This document shows positions 1 to 4,771 of a DNA stretch of 5,146 nt, piece by piece. The notes beneath the pieces are model-generated. The model ran no database searches. It was not told the origin of the DNA and worked only from the letters and a program-made list of their open reading frames with translations. Origin of the DNA: Peptococcaceae bacterium (GTDB taxonomy: Bacteria > Bacillota > Dehalobacteriia > UBA4068 > UBA4997). Numbering within the stretch: position 1 is the stretch's first letter; the number at the start of each line of letters is the position of its first letter. The position numbers and the translations under genes were made by a program. Where the stretch lies: the NCBI GenBank assembly GCA_019421315.1, contig JAHZFN010000306.1, forward strand, positions 6,549-11,694, in the 5' to 3' direction.

Positions 1-1224
1 CTTGATATCTTCAACATACATTGCGTCTCTGTTATCTCCCGCATACGCTTTTGTCAGTTGGTCTCGGCGGATAGCCAGCAGATTAATTTTATAATCAAGT
101 TCTTCGATATTTTTGTTTTTTTCGTCCAAGGCTCTTCGAATCTGCGTTTTCAAAAGTTCTGCTTCCTCCAGGCGATTTTTTTGAAAAAGCTTGATACGCC
201 GCCCGTTATACCGCAGAATTTCATCGTTCACTTCGATAAAACGACGGTTCAAATCCTTAATTTCATCATTCAAAAGCTGCCGCTGCCCGTTTAAATCGTT
301 CCATTCGGCATCAGTAACCTCCAAAGTCTGGCTAAGCTCTTTTTTGTATATATAAACAGCCCCCAGCTTTTGGAATATTTCAGGAACCACACTTTTCATC
401 TTGTTGTATTTATCGGAATAAAGAAAAAACTCGTAAGCCTCCTCCAAATCCTTAATTCTGGTTGACATACCGGAAACCATTTTTTCAATGCCGGAAAGCT
501 CGCAGGCTTCGTTATAATGCTTGGCAAATTTTTTGGTAGGCATTCCCAAACGCAAAACCTTTTTCAAAGGTAAACCTTCCCGCTTCATAACCTCCAATAT
601 ATAGGTAAGAGTACGGTCCAAGGCATTGTCGGTCGGCGCCGTGACAATGATTTTTTTACCGTTACGAACGTAATTCATAATACAATCCGCCAAAACGGCA
701 AATGTTTTGGCAGTGTTTTGCTCACCCCAAATGCAAGTAAAAGGGTTATCAAAAACTCCGTCTACCATAGACTTCTGGTCATCTGTCAAATTGGAACCGT
801 AAACCAAATCAAAATCAGGCTTTGGAGCCTTATGCGGAAGCTCCAAAGCCCCCTGCAAATTTTCATACCAATCCCAAACTTTTTTTACGGTGATTTTCAA
901 ATCGGCAACAACCTTAATGCTGCTTGGTTCAACCTGATAAAACAAAGGCTTCAGATTGATTTTCGGCATAACCAAAACAGTGTTTTCTTCGCGGTCAAAC
1001 TGCACAATTTTAATTTCGCTGTTGTCATAAGGCACACCGCAGATTTCAATCCCCACTTTTTCCGAAAAAGCAGCGGCGGTTTCCATATGCAGGCTGACAA
1101 AATTATCAACAAATTCAACCTTGTCAACGTTTATTTTTTCCAAACCCTTGGAATAAAGCCTTAAATATTCAAAATATTTTTCCGAGCTTTCAACAGCAAG
1201 CTCTTTTAATTCCCGAGTATCCAT
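1..1224 (-). CDS. Superfamily-1 (UPF1/AAA_11-like) helicase, N-terminal 408 residues, runs off left edge
   Basis: This long minus-strand frame is open from ATG 1224 to the window edge. It encodes the N-terminal half of a probable ATP-dependent DNA or RNA helicase of superfamily 1. Residues 1-140 form a mixed alpha/beta N-terminal region that I do not recognise. SNLTDDQKSMV (144-154) fits the Q-motif, with Q150. CIWGEQNTAKTF (164-175) sits where Walker A is expected, and KKIIVTAPTDNALDR (190-204) is a good motif Ia. Residues ~245-395 are highly charged and heptad-like, rich in E, K, L and I. They probably form the coiled-coil insertion that AAA_11 proteins carry before motif II. Motifs II-VI lie outside the window. 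The start is fixed by an in-frame TGA six bases upstream, and AAAGG (1233-1237) lies 8 nt before the ATG. The better AGGAG at 1240-1244 is 15 nt away, so initiation may be modest. The P-loop is atypical: N and A replace two glycines. The helicase family assignment is firm, but substrate and role are unknown. Confidence 0.82.
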   Translation of the reverse strand, partial: MDTRELKELAVESSEKYFEYLRLYSKGLEKINVDKVEFVDNFVSLHMETAAAFSEKVGIEICGVPYDNSEIKIVQFDREENTVLVMPKINLKPLFYQVEPSSIKVVADLKITVKKVWDWYENLQGALELPHKAPKPDFDLVYGSNLTDDQKSMVDGVFDNPFTCIWGEQNTAKTFAVLADCIMNYVRNGKKIIVTAPTDNALDRTLTYILEVMKREGLPLKKVLRLGMPTKKFAKHYNEACELSGIEKMVSGMSTRIKDLEEAYEFFLYSDKYNKMKSVVPEIFQKLGAVYIYKKELSQTLEVTDAEWNDLNGQRQLLNDEIKDLNRRFIEVNDEILRYNGRRIKLFQKNRLEEAELLKTQIRRALDEKNKNIEELDYKINLLAIRRDQLTKAYAGDNRDAMYVEDIK

Positions 1225-1258
1225 ATCTCAAGCCTTTATCTCCTAAAATATAATCTCA

Positions 1259-1271
1259 GCCCACCGTGGGC
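1259..1271. promoter_or_regulatory. Perfect 13-bp palindrome in the helicase gene leader
   Basis: GCCCAC-C-GTGGGC has two 6-bp arms around one central base. It lies about 17-29 bases downstream of the predicted transcription start and about 35 bases before the helicase ATG. The position suits a repressor operator, and a one-base loop is too tight for a full RNA hairpin. No T-run follows on the minus strand, so it is not a terminator. The function is inferred from position and symmetry only. Confidence 0.4.
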
Positions 1272-1293
1272 AAGTAATCAGTCTTAACAATTT

Positions 1294-1322
1294 ATTATAG
1301 CATTAAAACGAAAGTTCTGCAA
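1294..1322 (-). promoter_or_regulatory. Sigma-70-type promoter of the helicase gene
   Basis: On the minus strand there is TTGCAG (1317-1322), a 17-base spacer and a perfect TATAAT (1294-1299). The -10 is preceded by TGC, which makes an extended -10 element. The transcript would start near 1287 and carry a leader of about 60 bases before the ATG at 1224. The spacing and the perfect -10 make this one of the two best promoters in the window. Confidence 0.75.
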
Positions 1323-1327
1323 ATAAT

Positions 1328-1450
1328 TTATTTTCCAAAACCCCAAATGCAAATTATCACACTTGCAATACCAAACAAAACTGTTCTGCCGATACTTGCA
1401 AGCAGAGCGAAATATAACTTTCTGCTTTTGGTTGAACCGGCACCTTTCAA
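1328..1450 (-). CDS. Possible 40-residue single-pass membrane protein (TTG start)
   Basis: A minus-strand frame starts at TTG 1450 and ends at TAA 1328-1330. It encodes a short basic N-terminus (KGAGSTKSRK) followed by one hydrophobic stretch from about residue 12 to 37, ending in IICIWGFGK. That is the layout of a small single-pass membrane peptide. AGGAG (1453-1457) precedes the TTG, but by only 2 nt, which is too close for normal initiation, and an in-frame TGA lies just upstream. An extended -10 promoter at 1501-1509 would transcribe it. I recognise no family. It could be a real small protein, the tail of a decayed membrane-protein gene, or chance. The overlapping 61-residue ATG frame (1284-1469) has no ribosome binding site and a less protein-like composition, so I did not choose it. 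Confidence 0.28.
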   Translation of the reverse strand: MKGAGSTKSRKLYFALLASIGRTVLFGIASVIICIWGFGK

Positions 1451-1500
1451 TGCTCCTAAAAATTTTCATCTATTTTCATCTTTTATTCTAAACAAAATTT

Positions 1501-1509
1501 ATTATAGCA
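1501..1509 (-). promoter_or_regulatory. Extended -10 promoter element upstream of the possible small membrane ORF
   Basis: On the minus strand TGCTATAAT combines a perfect -10 hexamer (1501-1506) with the TGn extension. No good -35 is present at 16-18 bp: the hexamer at 17 bp reads TAAAAT, and TTGTAA occurs only at 20 bp. Transcription would begin near 1494 and run through the 40-residue frame toward the helicase gene. The surrounding sequence closely matches that around the helicase promoter 200 bases away. Confidence 0.5.
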
Positions 1510-1585
1510 TTTTTTATCGAACTATTTTACAATCTATTTTCAATCACCTGCATAACAGGTATTTTGTGTAACCAAACCATACAAG

Positions 1586-1619
1586 AAAAATGCGAGTTTA
1601 CAAAATCTGCAAACCCGCA
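1586..1619 (-). terminator. Rho-independent terminator after tRNA-Ser
   Basis: Read on the minus strand, TGCGGGTTT (1611-1619) pairs with AAACTCGCA (1591-1599), with one G-U pair, and is followed by TTTTT (1586-1590). The stem can extend by about two pairs into the loop. It begins 8 bases after the tRNA CCA end and closes the DUF3343 / tRNA unit. Confidence 0.8.
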
Positions 1620-1626
1620 TAAACTC

Positions 1627-1715
1627 TGGCGGAGACGGTGGGATTCGAACCCACGGTACCGTGAGGTACAACTGATTTCGAGTCAGTCCCGTTATGACCA
1701 CTTCGATACGTCTCC
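1627..1715 (-). tRNA. tRNA-Ser, anticodon CGA
   Basis: An 89-base tRNA including an encoded CCA. The acceptor stem GGAGACG (5' end at 1715) pairs with CGTCTCC (1631-1637), followed by discriminator G and CCA (1627-1629). The anticodon stem ACTGA/TCAGT encloses the loop CTCGAAA, giving anticodon CGA, which reads the serine codon UCG. A long variable arm (GTACC/GGTAC) is present, as expected for a class II tRNA, and the T arm GTGGG-TTCGAAT-CCCAC is perfect. No terminator separates it from the DUF3343 gene upstream, so it may be partly transcribed from that gene's promoter. The TATATT just before it is too close to the mature end to be its own -10. Confidence 0.97.
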
Positions 1716-1769
1716 ATAATATAAATTAAGCAAGACACAAAAAATCTGTCCGCTCAATTATTTTACTAA

Positions 1770-1799
1770 ATTATTTAAAACAATATTATTTAAAACAAT
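1770..1799. repeat. Perfect 15-bp tandem duplication at the 3' end of the DUF3343 gene
   Basis: The unit attatttaaaacaat occurs twice without interruption, at 1770-1784 and 1785-1799. The second copy reaches the first base of the DUF3343 stop codon. It lies between that gene and the tRNA gene. A local slippage duplication is the simplest origin. On the minus strand each copy contains TTGTTT, which could act as a weak -35, but no convincing -10 follows. Confidence 0.75.
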
Positions 1800-2077
1800 C
1801 AACCCAAATCAACCGGTTCGTAACATTCTTTGGTTTTGTCTTTAATTCCTTGGTAAATATGAAAATCCAACTCTGCTTTTTTCAGCAAAGCAGCAACAGT
1901 ATCAACGTCTGCCGGCCAAAAACGAATTGCCAAGCCGCATGAAGCGGCAATAGCAGTGGGCAGGGGCAAAACAACATGCTCCACTTCATTTTTAATCAAA
2001 ACCTGTTCTGCCGCAATGGCGTGACCTGTCGATTCAAATGTTGCAATAGCAAATATTGTCGCTTTAACCAATGACAT
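1799..2077 (-). CDS. DUF3343 family protein (putative Se/S carrier-like)
   Basis: A 92-residue cytoplasmic protein that fits the DUF3343 family, often annotated as putative Se/S carrier-like. The visible pattern is TFESTGHAIAAEQVL (13-27), a hydrophobic VVLPLPTAIAASCGLAIRF (35-53) containing the hallmark S-C-G (C47), and an alpha/beta C-terminal part. C85 is a second cysteine. Family members are about 70-90 residues long, so it is complete. In other genomes such proteins sit beside YedF/SirA-like proteins, selenium-metabolism genes or cysteine desulfurases, but none is visible here. The role as a sulfur or selenium carrier is therefore a family-level suggestion only. The start at ATG 2077 is supported by GGAGG (2083-2087), 5 nt upstream. 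The stop TGA is at 1799-1801. tRNA-Ser follows on the same strand after 83 bases with no terminator between them. Confidence 0.85.
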   Translation of the reverse strand: MSLVKATIFAIATFESTGHAIAAEQVLIKNEVEHVVLPLPTAIAASCGLAIRFWPADVDTVAALLKKAELDFHIYQGIKDKTKECYEPVDLG

Positions 2078-2279
2078 AACTGCCTCCGAAAATTCAACTC
2101 AAACAAAATACGTTAACTGCATATCTCTATTTATTCTACACCGAATACGGTTAATCCTTTTTTACATCAAGTTTTATGTGTAAAAATTAATATAAAAAAT
2201 AATTAATAAAAAGCAATCAACCGTATAAAAATTTTTTTTTGACTTAAAATAAAAAGGAACTCAACGGAGGTGGATAATT
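2078..2279. other. AT-rich divergent intergenic region
   Basis: This 202-base region separates the DUF3343 gene (minus) from the small cysteine-motif gene (plus), so both must be driven from here. The right half (about 2160-2260) is extremely AT-rich and includes a T10 run at 2231-2240. Candidate -10 hexamers are TAGAAT on the minus strand (2133-2138) and TATAAA (2224-2229) or TAAAAT (2245-2250) on the plus strand. None has a convincing -35 at 16-18 bp, so I do not assign promoters. I see no riboswitch-like fold. Confidence 0.4.
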
Positions 2280-2417
2280 GTGACTATCATTGAAGAAATG
2301 ATGAACGTTAAAGACAACCCGCAGCCTAAAAAGCAAAAAAGAGGCTGTGGCTGCGGCTGCAGTGCGGAAGAAGTTAACGCCAAAGAGTCAATGCCTCTGG
2401 AAAATAAAATGCGTTAA
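2280..2417 (+). CDS. Small 45-residue protein with GCGCGCS cysteine motif, function unknown
   Basis: A GTG-start frame ends at TAA 2415-2417. GGAGGTGG (2266-2273) lies about 7 nt upstream; it is among the strongest ribosome binding sites in the window and decides this start over the internal ATGs at 2298 and 2301. The product has four parts: an N-terminal TIIEEMM (2-8), a polar and basic linker ending KKQKR (17-21), the core GCGCGCS (22-28) with C23, C25 and C27, and a charged tail. There is no signal peptide or membrane segment, so it should stay in the cytosol. Alternating cysteines could bind a soft metal, accept sulfur, or be modified as a peptide precursor, but no maturation enzyme is nearby. 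I recognise no family. The strong RBS, the cysteine core and a terminator 61 bases downstream support a real monocistronic gene. Confidence 0.68.
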   Translation: MTIIEEMMNVKDNPQPKKQKRGCGCGCSAEEVNAKESMPLENKMR

Positions 2418-2478
2418 CCCTTTTTTGCTCAGCTTTCCATTCAGTTCAAAAAAGAGAAAATCCTGCCTTACAGGAAAA

Positions 2479-2514
2479 GCAAAAGCCCGCCGCACGGTGG
2501 GTTTTTGCTTTTTT
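2479..2514. terminator. Strong rho-independent terminator, bidirectional, between convergent units
   Basis: GCAAAAGCCCGCC (2479-2491) pairs with GGTGGGTTTTTGC (2496-2508) over 13 base pairs, two of them G-U, around the loop GCAC. T6 follows on the plus strand (2509-2514). On the minus strand the same hairpin is followed by TTTTCC. It therefore ends the small cysteine-motif gene on the plus strand and can end the aminopeptidase operon on the minus strand. The 61 bases between the small gene and this hairpin hold nothing further that I can support. Confidence 0.88.
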
Positions 2515-2544
2515 ATTTCTCTGCCTCAATCATAATCAATATGC

Positions 2545-3102
2545 TTACGGAAACTGTCTGCCGTCTTGCTTTCGAGCGGAAAGAGCCTTTAATCTGTCCG
2601 AAATGCCCAGCTGATAAAAAACCAGCAAGCCATGGAAAATATAATATCTGCCATCGCTCATATCCCAATACGGATCCATACATTCCAGCCAGTATTCAAA
2701 TATTTTATGCAAAAAATCATCCAAATCCTCTGCGCTTTTGTCGCTCAAAACCGCCAAAGCCAATGAGTAAGGTTCTCTTTGCAGCAAATATTCGGCAGAA
2801 ATTCCCGCCGCCTGCTTTTGCCCCTTTGCATACCAACAATCTGCATAAAAAACACCTGCGCAAAAAGCCTTGCAGCCGATATTTAAATAATAAGAAACCG
2901 CATTCAAACCGAATTTTTGTTGAAATTCTCTGTCATTAAGCATTTCCAACAAGTATTCCTGACCGAAAGGCAGCAATTCTTTGGCATATATCATACCGCC
3001 TGCCGCCCAACCGTAATCTGCAGCTTTATCGTGCAGATCACGCAGAATTTCCACAAAAAAATCTTTAACGGTCGGCGCCGTTTCTTCCCGTTTTTTTATC
3101 AT
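2545..3102 (-). CDS. Conserved-looking hypothetical protein, 185 residues
   Basis: I do not recognise a family. The 185-residue product appears largely helical and soluble, with many aromatic residues. A hydrophilic N-terminus (1-12) leads into DFFVEILRDLHDKAADYGW (14-32), then a central YYLNIGCKAFCAGVFYADCWY (71-91) with C77, C81 and C89. Two further helical blocks follow: an acidic one (121-142) and a Trp/Tyr-rich one (143-168, WDMSDGRYYIFHG). The central stretch is amphipathic rather than a clear membrane segment, and there is no signal peptide. ATG 3102 is preceded by GGGGAG (3106-3111) at 3 nt; a somewhat close spacing, but no better in-frame start exists. The gene begins 47 bases after the M18 aminopeptidase stop, with no hairpin in the gap, so the two are probably one operon ending at the bidirectional terminator at 2479-2508. 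A link to peptide turnover is possible from context only. Confidence 0.8.
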   Translation of the reverse strand: MIKKREETAPTVKDFFVEILRDLHDKAADYGWAAGGMIYAKELLPFGQEYLLEMLNDREFQQKFGLNAVSYYLNIGCKAFCAGVFYADCWYAKGQKQAAGISAEYLLQREPYSLALAVLSDKSAEDLDDFLHKIFEYWLECMDPYWDMSDGRYYIFHGLLVFYQLGISDRLKALSARKQDGRQFP

Positions 3103-3149
3103 AAACTCCCCTGTCCTTTATTGTTTGCAAAATTCCCCCATGTTTTAAC

Positions 3150-4436
3150 CTACCAAGAATATTCGCCGCAGCCTTCGGTAAAGCTTTTGCCGAAGAACAA
3201 AGCCATAACCTTGCAAAGGCGTTCTATATCCTTGGTGCCGACGTTTTCATAAGCAGAATGCATCGCCAACTGCGCCAAACCAATATCCACACCGTTTAAA
3301 GAAACCTGACTGTTGGAAAGATTGCCCAGAGTGGAACCGCCCCTTATATCGGCTCGGTTGTAATAAGTTTGACAGGGAACCTCCGCCTCATGGCAGAGCA
3401 AACGGAACAAAGCGTCCGAAACGCCGTCCGTGCAGTAATGCTGCGCCGCATTATGCTTGATGATAATGCCGCCGTTCAAAACAGGCGCATGATTTTTGTC
3501 GGCAAGCTCCGGATGATTGGGGTGAAGCGCATGACCGTTGTCCGCCGATACCAAAAAGCTGTTGGCAATCCGCCTGCAATATTCAGCATCTTTGCCGAAA
3601 GCCCCGTTTATCCTTTTTAAAGTATCCGCCAAAAAGGTGGAACAAGCGCCCTGCTTGGTGCAGGAACCCACCTCCTCGTTGTCAAAAACCGCCAAAACGG
3701 GTACGGATTTTTCATTGTCTTTAGCCTCGGTAAAACCCGTCAGGCAGGCATAAACGCAAACCAAATCATCAATTCTGGGCGCAGATAAAAAACTGCCGTC
3801 TATGCCCCAGCGTGAAGCAGGCATACGATTATATAAAAACAAATCAAAAGACAAAATATCTGCCTTGCCTACGCCTGCCGCTTTGGCAATTTCCCCGAAA
3901 AAATCAACTCCGTAGCCACCAACGCCGTACAAAGGCTGCATATCCACCGCAGGATTTAAGCCTTTGCCCTCTTTGTTCTTATTGCGGGTTAAATGTATCG
4001 CCACATTGGGAATAACCAGCAAATCTTTTTCGACATTCACCAATTTGCTCACAACCTTGTTTTCCGAACGCACCAGCAAACGTCCTGCAACGGAAAGCGG
4101 TCTGTCCAGCCAGCTTTCGGCTATCATGCCGCCGTAAGGCTCAACCGCCAGCTGTACATAATCATTACGGCAGGTTTCCGCATTGATTTTAACTTTATAA
4201 GATGGACTTTCCGAATGAGCGCCTCCAATCATAAAGCTTTGAAAACTGCGGGACGGAATTCTGAACGCCAGCAAAGACGAACCGTTCCTGGTAACAAAAT
4301 ATTTGCCGCCAACCTGCAAATCCCAGCTTTCACCCTCCCGCAAACGTCTGTAGCCTTTGTCTGTCAAAATGCTGCAGATATTATCCACCGCATAGAAACT
4401 GCAAGGACTTTTATCAATATATGTCAATAAATCCAT
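3150..4436 (-). CDS. M18 family zinc aminopeptidase
   Basis: A complete 428-residue cytosolic metallo-aminopeptidase of family M18 (aspartyl aminopeptidase / ApeB type), which removes N-terminal residues from peptides. Family signatures occur in order: GGAHSESPSYKVK (71-83) with metal ligand H74, YGGMIAESWLDRPLSVAGR (101-119), VIPNVAIHLTRN (141-152), SAPRIDDL (218-225) with D223, FDNEEVGS (251-258) with catalytic base E254 and ligand E255, SADNGHALHPN (297-307) with D299, DIRGGSTLG (363-371), and AMHSAYE (391-397) with H393. Two zinc ions are expected, and M18 enzymes usually assemble as dodecamers. The usual H-x-D near H74 is H-S-E here, a conservative change. Substrate preference cannot be read from the sequence. 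GGAGT (4445-4449) lies 8 nt before ATG 4436. It is the first gene of a probable two-gene operon with a strong promoter at 4519-4548. Confidence 0.95.
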   Translation of the reverse strand: MDLLTYIDKSPCSFYAVDNICSILTDKGYRRLREGESWDLQVGGKYFVTRNGSSLLAFRIPSRSFQSFMIGGAHSESPSYKVKINAETCRNDYVQLAVEPYGGMIAESWLDRPLSVAGRLLVRSENKVVSKLVNVEKDLLVIPNVAIHLTRNKNKEGKGLNPAVDMQPLYGVGGYGVDFFGEIAKAAGVGKADILSFDLFLYNRMPASRWGIDGSFLSAPRIDDLVCVYACLTGFTEAKDNEKSVPVLAVFDNEEVGSCTKQGACSTFLADTLKRINGAFGKDAEYCRRIANSFLVSADNGHALHPNHPELADKNHAPVLNGGIIIKHNAAQHYCTDGVSDALFRLLCHEAEVPCQTYYNRADIRGGSTLGNLSNSQVSLNGVDIGLAQLAMHSAYENVGTKDIERLCKVMALFFGKSFTEGCGEYSW

Positions 4437-4461
4437 AAATTATCACTCCGTTTTTTGTTTT

Positions 4462-4476
4462 CGGCGCAATGCGCCG
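4462..4476. promoter_or_regulatory. Perfect 15-bp palindrome in the aminopeptidase leader
   Basis: CGGCGCA-A-TGCGCCG has two perfect 7-bp arms around one base and is very GC-rich within an AT-rich leader. It lies between the predicted transcription start (about 4512) and the Shine-Dalgarno (4445-4449). It could be an operator, or an RNA hairpin affecting ribosome access if the loop opens to AATG. No T-run follows, so it is not a terminator. Confidence 0.45.
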
Positions 4477-4518
4477 CTCTGCCCAAACCCATATATCCTG
4501 ATTTATATTATATTAATA

Positions 4519-4548
4519 ATTATAATAAAATTTAGGTTCAACTGTCAA
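4519..4548 (-). promoter_or_regulatory. Consensus sigma-70 promoter of the aminopeptidase operon
   Basis: On the minus strand there is a perfect TTGACA (4543-4548), an 18-base spacer and a perfect TATAAT (4519-4524). Transcription would start near 4512 and give a leader of about 75 bases that contains the 15-bp palindrome. Both hexamers match consensus, so expression should be high unless a regulator intervenes. Confidence 0.85.
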
Positions 4549-4585
4549 ATTTCTTGCAGACGGTAATATGCAGAATTGTTTGCCA

Positions 4586-4622
4586 CAAAAACAAACCGAC
4601 CGCTGCAAGCAGAAGTCGGTTT
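4586..4622 (-). terminator. Rho-independent terminator of the HxlR-family gene
   Basis: AAACCGAC (4593-4600) pairs with GTCGGTTT (4615-4622), with an inner CTGC/GCAG helix (4603-4606 with 4609-4612). On the minus strand the stem is followed by GTTTTTG. It lies 38 bases after the stop codon of the HxlR remnant. It also insulates the aminopeptidase promoter from transcription coming from the right. Confidence 0.72.
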
Positions 4623-4660
4623 CATTTGTACATATTAAGTGTATTTGTTAATATTATCGC

Positions 4661-4771
4661 TTAATTAAAACTTTCCTTATATTGAGTTCCCCAATTTGCC
4701 ATAACATCAAGCAAAGGTTTCAAGCTCATGCCTGTTTCCATCAAAGAATATTCAACGCGCGGCGGCAAAGC
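4661..4771 (-). pseudogene. HxlR-family winged-helix regulator, C-terminal remnant only
   Basis: Reading minus from about 4771 to TAA 4661-4663 gives ALPPRVEYSLMETGMSLKPL, then LDVMANWGTQY and a short tail. The PPRVEYSLxxxG block followed by a W-G pair is the characteristic end of HxlR/YodB/HypR-type transcription factors: the wing of the DNA-binding fold and its last helix. Full-length members are about 100-130 residues, but only about 36 remain. Upstream of the leucine the frame gives no HxlR recognition helix (it reads VKLLIS) and meets TGA at 4823-4825, and no start codon precedes the remnant. The DNA-binding helix is absent, so it cannot act as a regulator. Its terminator is intact. The homology stops where the oppositely oriented hydrolase homology begins. 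Confidence 0.78.

Larger units (their letters stand above)
1282..1511. repeat. Pair of imperfect direct repeats covering two promoter -10 regions (1282-1304 and 1487-1511)
   Basis: Positions 1289-1304 and 1496-1511 are identical over 16 bases (AATTTATTATAGCATT on the plus strand). The similarity extends left through tcttaacaa versus tctaaacaa with a 2-base insertion and one substitution. Each copy holds a TGCTATAAT element read on the minus strand. The entry spans both copies; the 182 bases between them hold the possible small membrane ORF. Confidence 0.6.

Noticed and set aside
58..1164. Plus-strand open frames at 58-294 and 718-1164
   Set aside because: They lie antisense to the helicase frame, which is open without interruption for 408 codons and contains recognisable motifs. 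They lack ribosome binding sites and protein-like composition.
1284..1571. 61-residue minus and 74-residue plus frames in the intergenic region
   Set aside because: Neither has a ribosome binding site or a recognisable domain, and they cross promoter elements. The 40-residue frame is a slightly better candidate and is listed with low confidence.
1716..1725. TATATT just upstream of the tRNA as its -10
   Set aside because: Only two bases separate it from the mature 5' end, so transcription would begin inside the tRNA.
2239..2244. TTGACT as a -35 box for the small cysteine-motif gene
   Set aside because: At 16-18 bp downstream lies the Shine-Dalgarno region (caacgg), not a -10. The match arises from the end of a T-run.
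2461..2475. TCCTG/CAGGA hairpin before the bidirectional terminator
   Set aside because: Five base pairs with no T-run is weak; the larger hairpin at 2479-2508 explains termination.
2505..2939. 144-residue plus-strand frame over the 185-residue gene
   Set aside because: It begins inside the terminator hairpin, has no ribosome binding site, and its product is rich in Pro, His, Lys and Cys as expected of an antisense frame.
3369..4430. Several plus-strand frames antisense to the aminopeptidase gene
   Set aside because: The minus-strand M18 gene is unmistakable from its ordered signatures. The antisense frames are by-products of its codon use.
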